DNA of 64,000 nucleotides from CAVTHW01 sp963734625 (GCA_963734625.1 CAVTHW010000012.1:186001-250000); one strand, 5' to 3'. Shown: positions 7,909 through 17,782, counted from the first letter of the stretch. Numbers and translations are program-made. Notes: generated from the letters alone by a model not told the origin.

Positions 7909-10088
7909 GTCTGCGTCTCGCGAGTCTGTGCGGTTTGGCGTTGCTGGGGCTGCCCCTGGCGGCGCAGACGCTGGCGACTTGCCAGGACTATCGCCATCAC
8001 GGCCGTCTTCAGGAAGCGGCCGGGTGCTACCAGAAACTGGCATCCTCGCAAGATCCGTACCTCCGTGCCGAAGGCGCCTGGGGCCTGGGCCGCTACCAGG
8101 ACGCCAACGACAATTTCCGAAAGGCGGTCGAGGCTCAACCAAAGAATCCCGACTATCGCGTGCGCTGGGGCCGCCTCTTCCTGGAGCGCACTCAGACCGC
8201 GGACGCCTCTGGTCTGTTCCAGGAGGCTCTGGAGATTAAGGAGAACCACGCCGGCGCCGTCCTCGGCCTGGCGCTGGCAATGGCCGAAGGATTCGACAGC
8301 AAGGCGGTTGCGCTGGCCGGCGAGGCGTTGAAGATCGATCCCAAGCTGGCCGAGGCGCACGTCCTGCTGGCCCAAATTGCTCTTGAGGACAACGACGAGG
8401 CGCTGGCTATCGCGGAAGCCGGTAAGGCCCTGGCCATCGATCCCGAGTGCCTGGAGGCGATGGCAATTGGCGCCACTATCGACTGGCTCAACGACAAACG
8501 CGAGACTCCGTACCTGGCCAGCGTCCTCAAGGTGAATCCGGTCTACGGCGAGATATACGCCACGGCGGGCCGCTTCTTCGTCTTGAACCGGCGCTATACG
8601 GAAGCCATCGCCCTGTACCGCAAGGCTTTGGACCTGAATCCGGGTTTGCTCAGCGCACAGGCGGCGCTGGGGCTGAACCTGATGCGTATGGGGCAGGAAG
8701 CCGAAGCGCGCAAGCTGCTGGAGGCTTGCTATAACGCCGGCGAGCGCTACCCGGCGGTGAACAATCCGCTCCGGCTGCTTGACAGCTATAAGAACTTCAG
8801 GTACATCCAGGCCGGCAACGTGAACCTCAAGCTGCACTCGCGCGAGGCGGATTTGCTGCAGCCCTATTTCGAAGCCGAGGCCAAGCGCGCCATGGCGACT
8901 TACGAGAAGAAGTACCAGGTGAAGCTGGACCGGCCGGTGCAGGTCGAGGTCTACCCGGACCACGAGGACTTCGCCGTGCGCACACTGGGAATGCCGGGCA
9001 TGGGGGCGCTGGGAGTTACGTTCAACACTTCTGTCGCGATGGACAGCCCCAGCAGCCGGAAGCCCGGCGAATTCCACTGGGCCAGCACCCTGTGGCATGA
9101 GCTCAGCCACGTCTACACTCTGGCCGCGACGAAGGACCGGATTCCGAGGTGGTTCACCGAAGGCCTGGCGGTCCACGAGGAGACGGCCGTTTCTCCGGAG
9201 TGGGGAGACCGGCTGTCGCCGCCCGTGATCCTGGCTATCAAGGGAAAGAAGTTGCTGCCGGTCGCCGAGCTTGACCGGGGGTTCGTCCATCCGACTTTCC
9301 CGGAGCAGGTGATTGTTTCTTACTTTCAAGCCGGACAGATTTGTGACTTCATCGCCGAGAAATGGAATTTCCAGAAGCTGCTGGACATGATGCACTCCTT
9401 TGGGGAGTTGAAGACGACTCCGGAGGTGATGCGGCAGAACCTGGGCGTTTCGCCCGAGGATTTCGACAAACAGTTCCTGACTTGGGTCGAGGCGCGGACG
9501 CGCACTACGGTGCAGGGCTACGAGGAGTGGAAGAAGGGGATGCAGCGCATCTCGGCGCTGGTCAAGGAAGACAAGCACGACGACGTGATCCGCGAGGCGC
9601 CGGCGGTTCGCGATCTTTACCCGGATTACGTGGAGAGCGGTAACCTCTACGAGGTGCTGGGCGACGCGTACCTGGCTAAGGGCGACAAGACGGCGGCGGC
9701 GCGGGAATTGGAGCGTTACGCTCGCGCCGGTGGACGCAGCCCCGAGGCGTTGAAGCAGCTCGCCGGCTTGCTCCGGGAGGCCGGCCGGCTCAAGGAAGCC
9801 GCCGAGGCGCTGAATCGCCTCAATTACATCTATCTGGAAGACGAGGCGCAGCACCGCCAGCTGGGTGATATAGACCTGGAACTGAAGGATGCGCGGGGCG
9901 CCATCCGGGAATTTCGCGCCGTGATCGCACTCAAGCCGCTGGATCAGGCCGCGGCCCATTACAGCCTGGCCCGGGCTTACCGCGCGGCGAACATGCTGGA
10001 CGAAGCGAAGGAAGAGGTTCTGACGGCGCTGGAGGCGGCGCCGAGTTATCGGCCGGCGCAGAAACTGCTGCTGGATTTGAATCCGTGA
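7905..10088 (+). CDS. Secreted TPR protein with gluzincin (peptidase MA-like) domain
   Basis: The 727-residue protein starts at GTG overlapping the previous TGA (GTGA). A signal peptide (LCGLALLGLPLAAQT) is followed by TPR repeats (about 20-290), a zinc metallopeptidase core with HELSH at residues 398-402 and the downstream third-ligand region WFTEGLAVHEE, and further C-terminal TPRs (about 530-720). HExxH plus E in a WxxEG loop is the peptidase_MA/gluzincin arrangement. It is probably periplasmic and could process an envelope substrate scaffolded by the TPRs. Coupling to the caspase-fold gene points to a joint function. The length and layout are usual for this acidobacterial type. Confidence 0.85.
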   Translation: MSLRLASLCGLALLGLPLAAQTLATCQDYRHHGRLQEAAGCYQKLASSQDPYLRAEGAWGLGRYQDANDNFRKAVEAQPKNPDYRVRWGRLFLERTQTADASGLFQEALEIKENHAGAVLGLALAMAEGFDSKAVALAGEALKIDPKLAEAHVLLAQIALEDNDEALAIAEAGKALAIDPECLEAMAIGATIDWLNDKRETPYLASVLKVNPVYGEIYATAGRFFVLNRRYTEAIALYRKALDLNPGLLSAQAALGLNLMRMGQEAEARKLLEACYNAGERYPAVNNPLRLLDSYKNFRYIQAGNVNLKLHSREADLLQPYFEAEAKRAMATYEKKYQVKLDRPVQVEVYPDHEDFAVRTLGMPGMGALGVTFNTSVAMDSPSSRKPGEFHWASTLWHELSHVYTLAATKDRIPRWFTEGLAVHEETAVSPEWGDRLSPPVILAIKGKKLLPVAELDRGFVHPTFPEQVIVSYFQAGQICDFIAEKWNFQKLLDMMHSFGELKTTPEVMRQNLGVSPEDFDKQFLTWVEARTRTTVQGYEEWKKGMQRISALVKEDKHDDVIREAPAVRDLYPDYVESGNLYEVLGDAYLAKGDKTAAARELERYARAGGRSPEALKQLAGLLREAGRLKEAAEALNRLNYIYLEDEAQHRQLGDIDLELKDARGAIREFRAVIALKPLDQAAAHYSLARAYRAANMLDEAKEEVLTALEAAPSYRPAQKLLLDLNP

Positions 10089-10123
10089 CGATTTCATGAT
10101 TGGGTGATCGGAGTTTTAAGAAT

Positions 10124-11146
10124 ATGAGCGCAACGACACAGCTTGACGCGACGGCATTGAAGGACCGGGTCGACCGGTTTCAGGAGGTGCAATCGGGGAT
10201 CATCGAGCAGGTCCACCACGTGATCATCGGCCTGGAGGAGGTGATCGAGCAGGTGCTGACCGCGCTGTTCGTGGGCGGGCACTGCCTGATCACGGGCATG
10301 CCGGGATCGGCGAAAACGCTGATGGTGCGCACCATCTCGCAAACCCTGGGCCTGGTGTACAAGCGGATTCAGTTCACGCCGGACCTGATGCCTTCCGACA
10401 TCACCGGCGGCGACATCATCGAAGAGGACATGACCACGGGACACCGGAAGTGGACGTTCGTTCCCGGTCCGATCTTCACGAACATCCTGCTGGCGGACGA
10501 GATCAACCGTACGCCTCCGAAGACGCAATCGGCGTTGCTGGAGGCGATGCAGGAGCTCTCCTGCACGGTGCGCGGCAATCACTATGCGATTTCGCCGCCC
10601 TTCTTCGTGCTCGCCACCCAGAACCCGATCGAGCTGGAAGGAACCTACCCGCTGCCCGAGGCCCAGCTTGACCGTTTCCTGTTCAACGTCATGCTGGACT
10701 ACCTCTCGGAATCGGAGGAAATGCAGGTCATCGACCTCACCACGACGACCCACGTTCCGGAGGTGAAGGCGGTGACGAACGCCAACGAGATTAACGACTT
10801 CCATCAACTGGTGCGCATGGTTCCCATCGCGGAATCCGTCGCCCGGTACGCGGTGAACATCATGCGCCACACGCGCCCCACGGAAGCGAACGCGCCGGAC
10901 TTCGTCAAGAAGTACGTGAACTTCGGGGCGAGCGTCCGCGCCGCGCAGTTTCTGGTGCTGGCCAGCAAGGCCCGCGCCCTGATGAAGGGACGCTACCACG
11001 TGACCTACGAGGACATCCGGGCGCTGGCGCTGCCCATTCTGCGGCACCGCATTCTGCTGAACTTTTACGCCGAATCGGATCGCGTGAAGTCGGATGACAT
11101 CCTGCGCCGCCTGCTGGAGTGGATGCCCGCGCCGCGAGGAGAGTAA
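10124..11146 (+). CDS. MoxR-family AAA+ ATPase
   Basis: This 340-residue cytoplasmic AAA+ ATPase shows Walker A GMPGSAKT (about 57-64), Walker B ILLADEINR (about 121-129), sensor region FVLATQNPIELEGTYPLPEAQLDRF and the C-terminal lid domain. The family uses ATP hydrolysis to remodel or activate VWA-domain partners, often by inserting cofactors or assembling complexes. I start at ATG 10124 (MSATTQ); an in-frame TTG at 10100 is possible. It sits between the peptidase and DUF58 genes, the canonical MoxR-DUF58-BatA order, so its likely partners are encoded on both sides. Confidence 0.95.
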   Translation: MSATTQLDATALKDRVDRFQEVQSGIIEQVHHVIIGLEEVIEQVLTALFVGGHCLITGMPGSAKTLMVRTISQTLGLVYKRIQFTPDLMPSDITGGDIIEEDMTTGHRKWTFVPGPIFTNILLADEINRTPPKTQSALLEAMQELSCTVRGNHYAISPPFFVLATQNPIELEGTYPLPEAQLDRFLFNVMLDYLSESEEMQVIDLTTTTHVPEVKAVTNANEINDFHQLVRMVPIAESVARYAVNIMRHTRPTEANAPDFVKKYVNFGASVRAAQFLVLASKARALMKGRYHVTYEDIRALALPILRHRILLNFYAESDRVKSDDILRRLLEWMPAPRGE

Positions 11147-11148
11147 GC

Positions 11149-12036
11149 TTGTCGCAGAGTTTCTTAAGTCCCGAGATCCTGGCCGGCATTCAGGGGCTGG
11201 ACCTGGTGGCGAAGACGGTGGTCGACGGCTTCATCGCCGGCCTGCACCGTTCGCCGGACTTCGGCTTCAGTCAGGAGTTTGCCGAGTACCGGGCCTACAC
11301 CGAAGGCGACGACCTGCGCTACGTGGACTGGAACGTGTTCGCCCGGACCGAGCGCTGCTATCTCAAACGCTATCGCGGCGAGACCAACACCCGGCTGACG
11401 CTGCTCCTGGACGCCAGCGCCTCGATGGGCTACGGCTCGCACAGCGTGAATAAGCTCGACTACGCGCGTTATCTGGCAGCCGCCCTGTTCTATATGGCGC
11501 ATATGCAGCGTGATGCGGCGGGTTTGATCGTGTTCGACGACGAGGTCCGCAACCACCTGGTGCCATCCAGCCGCCACGGGCAGTTGCACCGCCTGTTGCA
11601 CGCCATCCAGAGCGTCGAACTGGGAACGCGGACCAATTTCGAGCGGCCCTTCCTCCAGTTCCAGCAGTACCTTTTCCGGCCGGGGATCGTGATCGTGATC
11701 TCGGATTTTTATGAAGATCCGGAAAAGGTGATTCGCACGGCGGAGCCGCTGCGCTTTCGGGGCAACGAAATCATCCTGTTTCACGTTCTGGATCCCGCCG
11801 AGATCAAGCCCGGCTTCCGGCGTCCGGTCCTGCTGATGGATATGGAAAGCGAGGCCGCCATGGACGTGTCTCCCGAATACGTGCGCACTGAATACCCGGC
11901 GAAGATCGGGGCCCACATCGAGAGTCTGCGCGACAGAGCCAAGGGGGCCGGCCTGGATTACTTCCTGCTGGACACCAGCCGCCCTCTGGATGAAGCTCTC
12001 CGGGAGTACCTGGTAGTTCGTCAAGGGAGGATGTGA
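11149..12036 (+). CDS. DUF58 (VWA-like) protein, MoxR partner
   Basis: The 295-residue protein starts at TTG 11149, two bases after the MoxR stop and just downstream of a GAGGAGAG ribosome site. It carries the DUF58 signature GDDLRYVDWNVFART at about 54-68 and a VWA-like fold with a LLLDASASMGYG strand. Its MIDAS-like motif is DASAS. DUF58 proteins lie next to MoxR in most phyla and are thought to act with it as a chaperone pair. No membrane segment is evident, unlike longer DUF58 proteins. Its stop overlaps the next GTG by four bases. Confidence 0.92.
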   Translation: MSQSFLSPEILAGIQGLDLVAKTVVDGFIAGLHRSPDFGFSQEFAEYRAYTEGDDLRYVDWNVFARTERCYLKRYRGETNTRLTLLLDASASMGYGSHSVNKLDYARYLAAALFYMAHMQRDAAGLIVFDDEVRNHLVPSSRHGQLHRLLHAIQSVELGTRTNFERPFLQFQQYLFRPGIVIVISDFYEDPEKVIRTAEPLRFRGNEIILFHVLDPAEIKPGFRRPVLLMDMESEAAMDVSPEYVRTEYPAKIGAHIESLRDRAKGAGLDYFLLDTSRPLDEALREYLVVRQGRM

Positions 12037-14045
12037 GCGTGGGCCTTGTCGCACCTTGGTTTCTGGCTGGGCTGGCGGCGGTCGGGCTGCCGGTCTGGTT
12101 CCACTTGCTGCGGAAGCACAAGAGCACGCCGCTGCCCTTCAGTTCCCTGATGTTCTTCGAGCGGCGCACGCAGAGCTCCATCAGCCACCGCCGCCTCCAG
12201 TATCTGTTGTTGTTTTCGCTGAGGACGCTGCTGATTATTCTGCTGGCCATCGCTTTTGCCGGACCGTTCGTTACTGGTGGGCCGATTGCCTCGGCGGGCG
12301 GGCGGAAGTTGATCGTCGCCGCCATCGACAATTCTTTCAGCATGCGCGAGGGAAACCGGCTGGACCAGGCCCGGCGCGAGGCTATTCAGGTCCTGTCCCG
12401 GATTCAGCCGGCCGATCAGGCTCAGGTGGTGGCGTTTGCGCGCGAAGCGCAGTTGATGAACGAGGCTTCGAGCGACCCGGCTGTGCTGCGCGGCGCGGTT
12501 CAGGCCATCCAACCGGGCGATTCGCGCGGCTCCTATGGGAACCTGGTGCGCGCGCTGCGGTCCATCGCACAAGCCTCCCGTCTGCCGCTCGAAGTACACC
12601 TGTTCAGCGACATGCAGAAGACGGAGATGCCTCCGGCTTTCGGCGAGTTGGCCTTGCCGCCTGACAGCGTGCTCAAGGTGCATGCCCTAACCGACAGCCG
12701 CCTTCCGAACTGGACCGTGGAGACAGTTAGCGCTCCGCGCCGGTTGACGGGCGCCGGCAAGGAACGCGTGCAAGCCACCATCGCCGGATTCGGCGCCGAG
12801 GCGGCCACCGTGCGCGCTTCCCTCGTGCTGAACGGCAAGGTTCTGGAAACCAAGGCGGTGGAGGTGCCCGCCGGCGGCCGGGCCAGCGTGGAGTTTCAGT
12901 CTCTGGAGGGGCCCTACGGGCTCAACCGCGGCGAGGTCCGACTGGAGTCCAAAGACGCTTTTCCCGCCGACGACTTATTCCGCTTTTCGGTGGAGCGGTC
13001 CGATCCGACGCGCATTCTCTTCGTGCGTGAAGCGCGTGACTCCCGGAGCCCGGTCTATTTCCGCACGGCGCTGGATTCTTCCGCGAAGGGGGCCTTCGCC
13101 GTGGACGAGGCGAGCACGGCGGAAGCGGCGGGACTGAACCCCTCGCGCTACGGATTCGTGGTGCTGTCGAACGTGCCCGCCATTCCTCCGGCTTTCGAGG
13201 AGCAGTTGAGAAGGTATCTGCGCGAGGGGGGATCGGTCCTGATCGCGCTGGGCGCCTCGGCCGCCTCCTCGGGCAAGGTTGCCCTGTTTAACGCCGCGAT
13301 CACCGAGACGGGTTACTCCTCGCGGCAGGGCGAGCGGTTCCAGTCGGTCGACTGGCTGGATGCGGCGCATCCCTCCATTCGCCGCGCTAACCGCTGGGAG
13401 GGTGTCAAGTTCTATCAGGTGATCCACGTCGATCCAAGCGGCGCGCGAGTGCTGGCACGCGTGACCGATCAGACGCCCGTGCTGCTGGAGAAGCAGGAAG
13501 GGGCCGGCCACATCCTGTTGTTCGCGTCCACCTTCGACAACGTCGCCAACGATTTCCCCGTGCACTCTTCGTTCGTGCCTTTTATCGAGCAAACGGCGCG
13601 CTACCTTAGCGGGCTGGAAGAGGGCGCGAGCAGCGTCACTGTGGACACCTACTACGAGCTGAGAAAGACCGCCGGAGAAGGCGGCTCGGCCGAGGTGCTC
13701 GCTCCCGACGGCCGCCGCGTGCTGGACCTGTCGGAGTCCTCCAAGGCGCTGGGCGTGGCGCTCGCCCGGGAGGGTTACTATGAAGTGAGGCGCGGCAGCG
13801 GACGGCGAGAGTTGTTGGCGGTGAACGCGGACCGCAGGGAATCGGATTTCGAGCTGGTCCCGAAGGAAACGCTGGCTCTTTGGGAGAAAACGGGTGAAGG
13901 CGCGCCGGCCGCGGCCGGGAGCGTGAATGCGGAAGCGCAACCGCGTTATCTCTGGTGGTACGTGTTGCTGGCGGCGTTTGTAGTGGCGATTGCTGAATCG
14001 TTAGTGGCGGGCAGGTACATGATTCTCAAGAAGGAGGCGGCATGA
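12033..14045 (+). CDS. BatA-like membrane VWA protein
   Basis: The 670-residue protein begins at GTG within GTGA, overlapping the DUF58 stop. It has the BatA/aerotolerance N-terminal signature: a first helix (WFLAGLAAVGLPVWFHLL), the RKHKSTPLPFSSLMFF block, and a second helix (LLLFSLRTLLIILLAIAFAG). A VWA domain with DNSFSM MIDAS follows near residue 98, then a long periplasmic beta-rich part and a last transmembrane helix (YVLLAAFVVAIAESLVAGRYM). In Bacteroides fragilis the Bat operon affects oxygen tolerance; the exact role here is unknown. Its stop overlaps the DUF4175 start. Confidence 0.9.
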   Translation: MSVGLVAPWFLAGLAAVGLPVWFHLLRKHKSTPLPFSSLMFFERRTQSSISHRRLQYLLLFSLRTLLIILLAIAFAGPFVTGGPIASAGGRKLIVAAIDNSFSMREGNRLDQARREAIQVLSRIQPADQAQVVAFAREAQLMNEASSDPAVLRGAVQAIQPGDSRGSYGNLVRALRSIAQASRLPLEVHLFSDMQKTEMPPAFGELALPPDSVLKVHALTDSRLPNWTVETVSAPRRLTGAGKERVQATIAGFGAEAATVRASLVLNGKVLETKAVEVPAGGRASVEFQSLEGPYGLNRGEVRLESKDAFPADDLFRFSVERSDPTRILFVREARDSRSPVYFRTALDSSAKGAFAVDEASTAEAAGLNPSRYGFVVLSNVPAIPPAFEEQLRRYLREGGSVLIALGASAASSGKVALFNAAITETGYSSRQGERFQSVDWLDAAHPSIRRANRWEGVKFYQVIHVDPSGARVLARVTDQTPVLLEKQEGAGHILLFASTFDNVANDFPVHSSFVPFIEQTARYLSGLEEGASSVTVDTYYELRKTAGEGGSAEVLAPDGRRVLDLSESSKALGVALAREGYYEVRRGSGRRELLAVNADRRESDFELVPKETLALWEKTGEGAPAAAGSVNAEAQPRYLWWYVLLAAFVVAIAESLVAGRYMILKKEAA

Positions 14046-17000
14046 GAAGCCTGGAACAACTCAACGCTTACCTGAGCCGGTTGGAATCGAGATTTCGGCT
14101 CGCCCTGCTGGCGCGGGGCGCGGCCGTGGTGGCGGGAGCCGCGCTGGCGGCAACCGTCCTGCTGGCGCTCGCGGCGAATTGGTTTGCGTTCTCACCGGGC
14201 AGCCTGAACTGGGGACGGATTGTCTTGTTCCTCTGTCTGGCTTTCGCGGTGGGCTTCGGACTGGCGCTACCGCTCCTGCGGCTGAATCGCTTGAGGACCG
14301 CCCGGAGCGCGGAGGCGAAGATTCCGGCCTTCGACCAACGGCTCCTGACGCTGGCCGAAAGGCAGGCGCACAACGACACCAGCCCGTTCCTGGAACTGCT
14401 GGCGGCGGATGCGCTGAAAGTGGCCCGAAACGTGGAGCCTGGCCAGGTCGTGAAGCGGTCGCTGCTCTTCGGGTTCCTCTCGGCGGGTGGCGCATCGCTC
14501 GCGGTTCTGCTGTGGCTCATTCTGAGCTCAACCGGGTTCCTCGGCTACGGCGCTCGCATGCTGTGGGCGGGACCGCCCAAGGGCCCAGCGCCGGCCTTCT
14601 ACGACCTGGTAATGCAGCCGGGCAATAGGACCGTCCGGCGCGGATCGAATCAGGCGGTTACGGCGAGCGTGGTCGGATTCCAGCCCGACAGCGTCCGGCT
14701 CTTCGCCAAGTACCGCGACGCTTCCAAGTGGGAAGAAGCGCCCATGATCCCGCAGCCAGGCGGTTCGGCCTACGAGTTCCTTTTCGCCGGGATTCCCCAG
14801 ACCGTGGAGTACTACGCGATTGCGGGCAAGCTGCGTTCCAAGACCTTCACCCTCTCGGTGGTGGACGTGCCCAATGTGAAGAAGGTTCGCGTCACTTACC
14901 ATTACCCTGCGTGGACCGGCATGGCTGACTCAGTGGAGGACCCGGGCGGCGACGTTCGCGCCGTCGAGGGCACCGAGGCCGAGATCGCGGTGGAGACGGA
15001 CCGGCCCATGAAGAGCGGCCAATTGGTGCTGGATGACGACAGCCAGGTGACGCTCACCGCCGGCACGGGGAACTGGCGCACGGCGCGGGTAAAGGTTCAG
15101 AAGGACGGCGCCTATCACATCGCCGCCCTGGAGCAGGGCGAGTCGGTGCGCCTTACCGACGACTTTTTCATCGAGGCCATCAAAGACCGCGAGCCGATGG
15201 TTCGCATCTTCCGTCCCGGCCGCGACGCCAAGGTCAGCCCGATTGAAGAGGTAACGGTCGCCGTCTCCGGATCGGACGACTTCGCCCTCAAGGCGCTGAG
15301 CCTGCATTACTCGGTAAATGGCGGCCCGGAGAAGGCCGTTGATGTGCTCGCCGGGAAGGATGCAAAATCCGCCGAAGGTTCGACCATGCTATCGCTCGAG
15401 GACTTCAAACTCGTTCCGGGCGATATGGTTTCCCTCTATGCCACGGCGCGCGACGCGCGCACGACATCCAAGACCGACATTTTCTTCATCGAAGCCCAGC
15501 CGTTCGAGCGCGAGTACACCCAGTCGCAGCAGATGGGCGGCGGTGGTGGTGGCGGTGGTGGCGAAGGCGGTCAGCAAGGACAGCAGCCCGGCCAGATTTC
15601 CCAGCGTCAAAAGGAGATCATCGCGGCCACCTGGAATCAGCTTCGCAACAACGCGGCCAGCCGTAAGGACGCGACCGAAAACGCCAAGTTCCTCTCCGAC
15701 ATGCAGGCTAAACTGCGCGACCAGGCCGAGTCGTTGTCGGCTCGCATGGGCCGCCGCGAACTCTCCACTCAGAACCAGGAATTCGACAGCTTCTCGAAGG
15801 ACATGACGGCGGCCGCCGCGGACATGGGAACGGCCGCCGAGAAACTCAAGACCGGGAAGTGGCAGGACGCCATGACTCCGGAGCAGCAGGCATTGCAGCA
15901 TCTGTTGCGCGCCGAATCCACCTATCGTCAGATTCAGGTGGCTTTCGGCAATCGGGGCGGTGGCGGGGGTGGAGGCGGCGGTGGCGGCGGGCAGCAGGGC
16001 ATGGGGCGCGATCTGGCCAGCCTGTTCGACCTGGAGCTCGACACGCAGAAGAACCAGTACGAGACCGGACAGCAGGCCAACGCGTCGGCCTCGAGTGGGG
16101 AGCAGCGGGCGCAGCAGATCGATGAGGCGCTCCAGCGGCTGCAACAGCTTGCTCGCCGCCAGGAGGAACTGGCCCGGCGAAACCCGCAGTCGCAGCAGAC
16201 CTTCCAGCAACGCTGGGAGCAGGAGATGCTGCGCCGGGATGCGGAGCAGTTGCAGCGACAAATGGAGCAGCTTTCGCGGAACAGCCCCCAGGGGCAACAG
16301 CAGCAGGGGCAGCAGGGGCAGCAAGGACAACAGGGACAGCAAGGCCAGCAAGGGCAGCAAGGACAGCAGGGGCAGCAGGGACAACAAGGGCAGCAGGGGC
16401 AGCAGGGGCAGCAGGGACAACGGCAAGGACAAGGGCAAGGACAATCGCAGAGTAATGCCCGGCTGGAGCAGGCTTTGCAGCGCCTCTCTGAAGCTACCAA
16501 CGATATGCGGCAGGCCGCCAGCAGCCAGAACAGCAATACGCCCCAAGGACAGGCCCAAGCTCGCCGCGCCGCCGACCGTCTGCAGGAGGCCCAAAACCTC
16601 ATGCGAGGCATACAGGGAGCGCAGACCGGCCAGCAGGTGGACAATCTTGCCAGCCGCGCCGAGCAACTGGCGACCCGGCAGCAGGAATTCGAAAAGCAGC
16701 TTCGCCAGGCGTTTGGGGACGGTGCGTCGGCAAACACCCGGTCTCTGCAACGCGCCACCTCGCCTGAAGAGGTGGACAAGGCGAATCAATTGGCCCAGGA
16801 ACGGGACCGCATGCTGCAGGAACTCGCCGGTCTTGAGCAGGGAATGCAACAGACCGCGCGGGATCTGGCCGGCACCCAGCGCGAGGCCTCGTCCAAGCTA
16901 CGCAGCGCTCTGGGCAACGCGCAGCAGAGCGACCTCGACACCCGCATGAAGTACAACGGGGATCTCTTGCGGCAGGGCTACGGGCGCTACATCGCGCCGC

Positions 17001-17782
17001 GGGAAGCCCCCATCACGGAAGGCTTGAACCAACTCCGCGATCAGCTTCGGGAAGCGCGAGGAGCCGTCGATCGGAATAGCCCCGGCCAGACCGGCACGGA
17101 ACAGGCGTTGTCCCAACTCGAACAGATGCGGAATCGCTTGCAGTCCATGGCGCAGGGGCAGCGCGGCAATCAGCAGGGTCAGCAAGGTCAACAAGGGCAG
17201 CAAGGACAGCAGGGGCAGCAAGGCCAGCAAGGGCAGCAGGGCCAGGGCAAGGGCAGCAGGGTCAGCAGGGCCAGCAGGGGGCAGCAGGGCGGCGGTCAAG
17301 GCGGCGGCAGAGGCGGTCAGGGTGGCGGACAGCGCGGCGACAATCAGAATGCCAACGGGCGGGCGGGCGGCCCGTCGAACTATCCGCAAGCCATGAACCG
17401 CGGCGATCGGAATCCCGGTTCGCTGTCGAACGGATTCAACGGCGGGCCAACCAACAACGGCACCGGCACCTATCGTGATTTTGTGTTCGATCTGACCCAG
17501 TTGCGCCCGGCCGTACAGGACAATCCCGAGGTCGCGCGCGATTTGGAGGCGCTGATCAAGGAGATGCAGGCGCTCGATCCCAGCCGTTTCTCAAACGAGG
17601 AGGCGCTGCGCAGGATCAACAGCGTCGTTGTTCCAAGCATCCAACAGATGGAGATGCTGCTGCGGCGGCAGGCCGATGATGAGCAGGGAGCCCAGGTTCG
17701 CAACTCCGGGTCAGAACCCGTTCCGGCGGGCTACTCCGACGCCGTGGCGGACTACTTCCGGCGGCTAAGCAAAGGCAAATAG
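14042..17782 (+). CDS. DUF4175-like giant membrane protein with Gln/Gly repeats
   Basis: The 1246-residue protein overlaps the BatA-like stop by ATGA. Three N-terminal hydrophobic segments (about 27-45, 55-78 and 138-160) anchor a large periplasmic portion, then beta-rich domains (about 180-490), a Gly tract (about 500-508) and long helical coiled-coil stretches. Two Gln-Gly-Gln repeats lie near residues 749-802 and 1039-1080, each dozens of residues long. The overall architecture matches DUF4175 proteins, which lie beside MoxR/Bat genes. Coiled coils plus Gln-rich tracts suggest an elongated or self-associating envelope protein. The C-terminal 80 residues (LTQLRPAVQDNPEVARDLEAL) are conserved-looking and helical. 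Confidence 0.85.
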   Translation: MRSLEQLNAYLSRLESRFRLALLARGAAVVAGAALAATVLLALAANWFAFSPGSLNWGRIVLFLCLAFAVGFGLALPLLRLNRLRTARSAEAKIPAFDQRLLTLAERQAHNDTSPFLELLAADALKVARNVEPGQVVKRSLLFGFLSAGGASLAVLLWLILSSTGFLGYGARMLWAGPPKGPAPAFYDLVMQPGNRTVRRGSNQAVTASVVGFQPDSVRLFAKYRDASKWEEAPMIPQPGGSAYEFLFAGIPQTVEYYAIAGKLRSKTFTLSVVDVPNVKKVRVTYHYPAWTGMADSVEDPGGDVRAVEGTEAEIAVETDRPMKSGQLVLDDDSQVTLTAGTGNWRTARVKVQKDGAYHIAALEQGESVRLTDDFFIEAIKDREPMVRIFRPGRDAKVSPIEEVTVAVSGSDDFALKALSLHYSVNGGPEKAVDVLAGKDAKSAEGSTMLSLEDFKLVPGDMVSLYATARDARTTSKTDIFFIEAQPFEREYTQSQQMGGGGGGGGGEGGQQGQQPGQISQRQKEIIAATWNQLRNNAASRKDATENAKFLSDMQAKLRDQAESLSARMGRRELSTQNQEFDSFSKDMTAAAADMGTAAEKLKTGKWQDAMTPEQQALQHLLRAESTYRQIQVAFGNRGGGGGGGGGGGGQQGMGRDLASLFDLELDTQKNQYETGQQANASASSGEQRAQQIDEALQRLQQLARRQEELARRNPQSQQTFQQRWEQEMLRRDAEQLQRQMEQLSRNSPQGQQQQGQQGQQGQQGQQGQQGQQGQQGQQGQQGQQGQQGQQGQRQGQGQGQSQSNARLEQALQRLSEATNDMRQAASSQNSNTPQGQAQARRAADRLQEAQNLMRGIQGAQTGQQVDNLASRAEQLATRQQEFEKQLRQAFGDGASANTRSLQRATSPEEVDKANQLAQERDRMLQELAGLEQGMQQTARDLAGTQREASSKLRSALGNAQQSDLDTRMKYNGDLLRQGYGRYIAPREAPITEGLNQLRDQLREARGAVDRNSPGQTGTEQALSQLEQMRNRLQSMAQGQRGNQQGQQGQQGQQGQQGQQGQQGQQGQGKGSRVSRASRGQQGGGQGGGRGGQGGGQRGDNQNANGRAGGPSNYPQAMNRGDRNPGSLSNGFNGGPTNNGTGTYRDFVFDLTQLRPAVQDNPEVARDLEALIKEMQALDPSRFSNEEALRRINSVVVPSIQQMEMLLRRQADDEQGAQVRNSGSEPVPAGYSDAVADYFRRLSKGK
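16286..16446 (+). repeat. Coding microsatellite of CAGCARGGRCAR units (Gln-Gln-Gly tract)
   Basis: About 17 tandem 9-base units of CARCAGGGR encode repeated Gln-Gln-Gly inside the DUF4175 gene. Synonymous changes (GGG/GGA/GGC, CAG/CAA) between units show selection for the peptide rather than a very recent expansion. The unit is a multiple of three, so length change keeps the frame. Confidence 0.9.
17155..17290 (+). repeat. Second Gln-Gln-Gly coding repeat
   Basis: A second block of the same 9-base units lies 700 bp downstream in the same gene and passes into a Gly-rich segment (GGGQGGGRGGQGGG) around 17280-17335. The two blocks flank a helical domain. Confidence 0.85.

Noticed and set aside
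7590..10097. Long minus-strand frame of 835 codons opposite the TPR-gluzincin gene
   Set aside because: It is the antisense of a clear plus-strand gene with HELSH and TPR motifs; the GC-rich codon pattern keeps it open.
15934..16779. Minus-strand frame rich in Cys/Pro repeats
   Set aside because: It is the complement of the Gln-Gln-Gly microsatellite of the DUF4175 gene.
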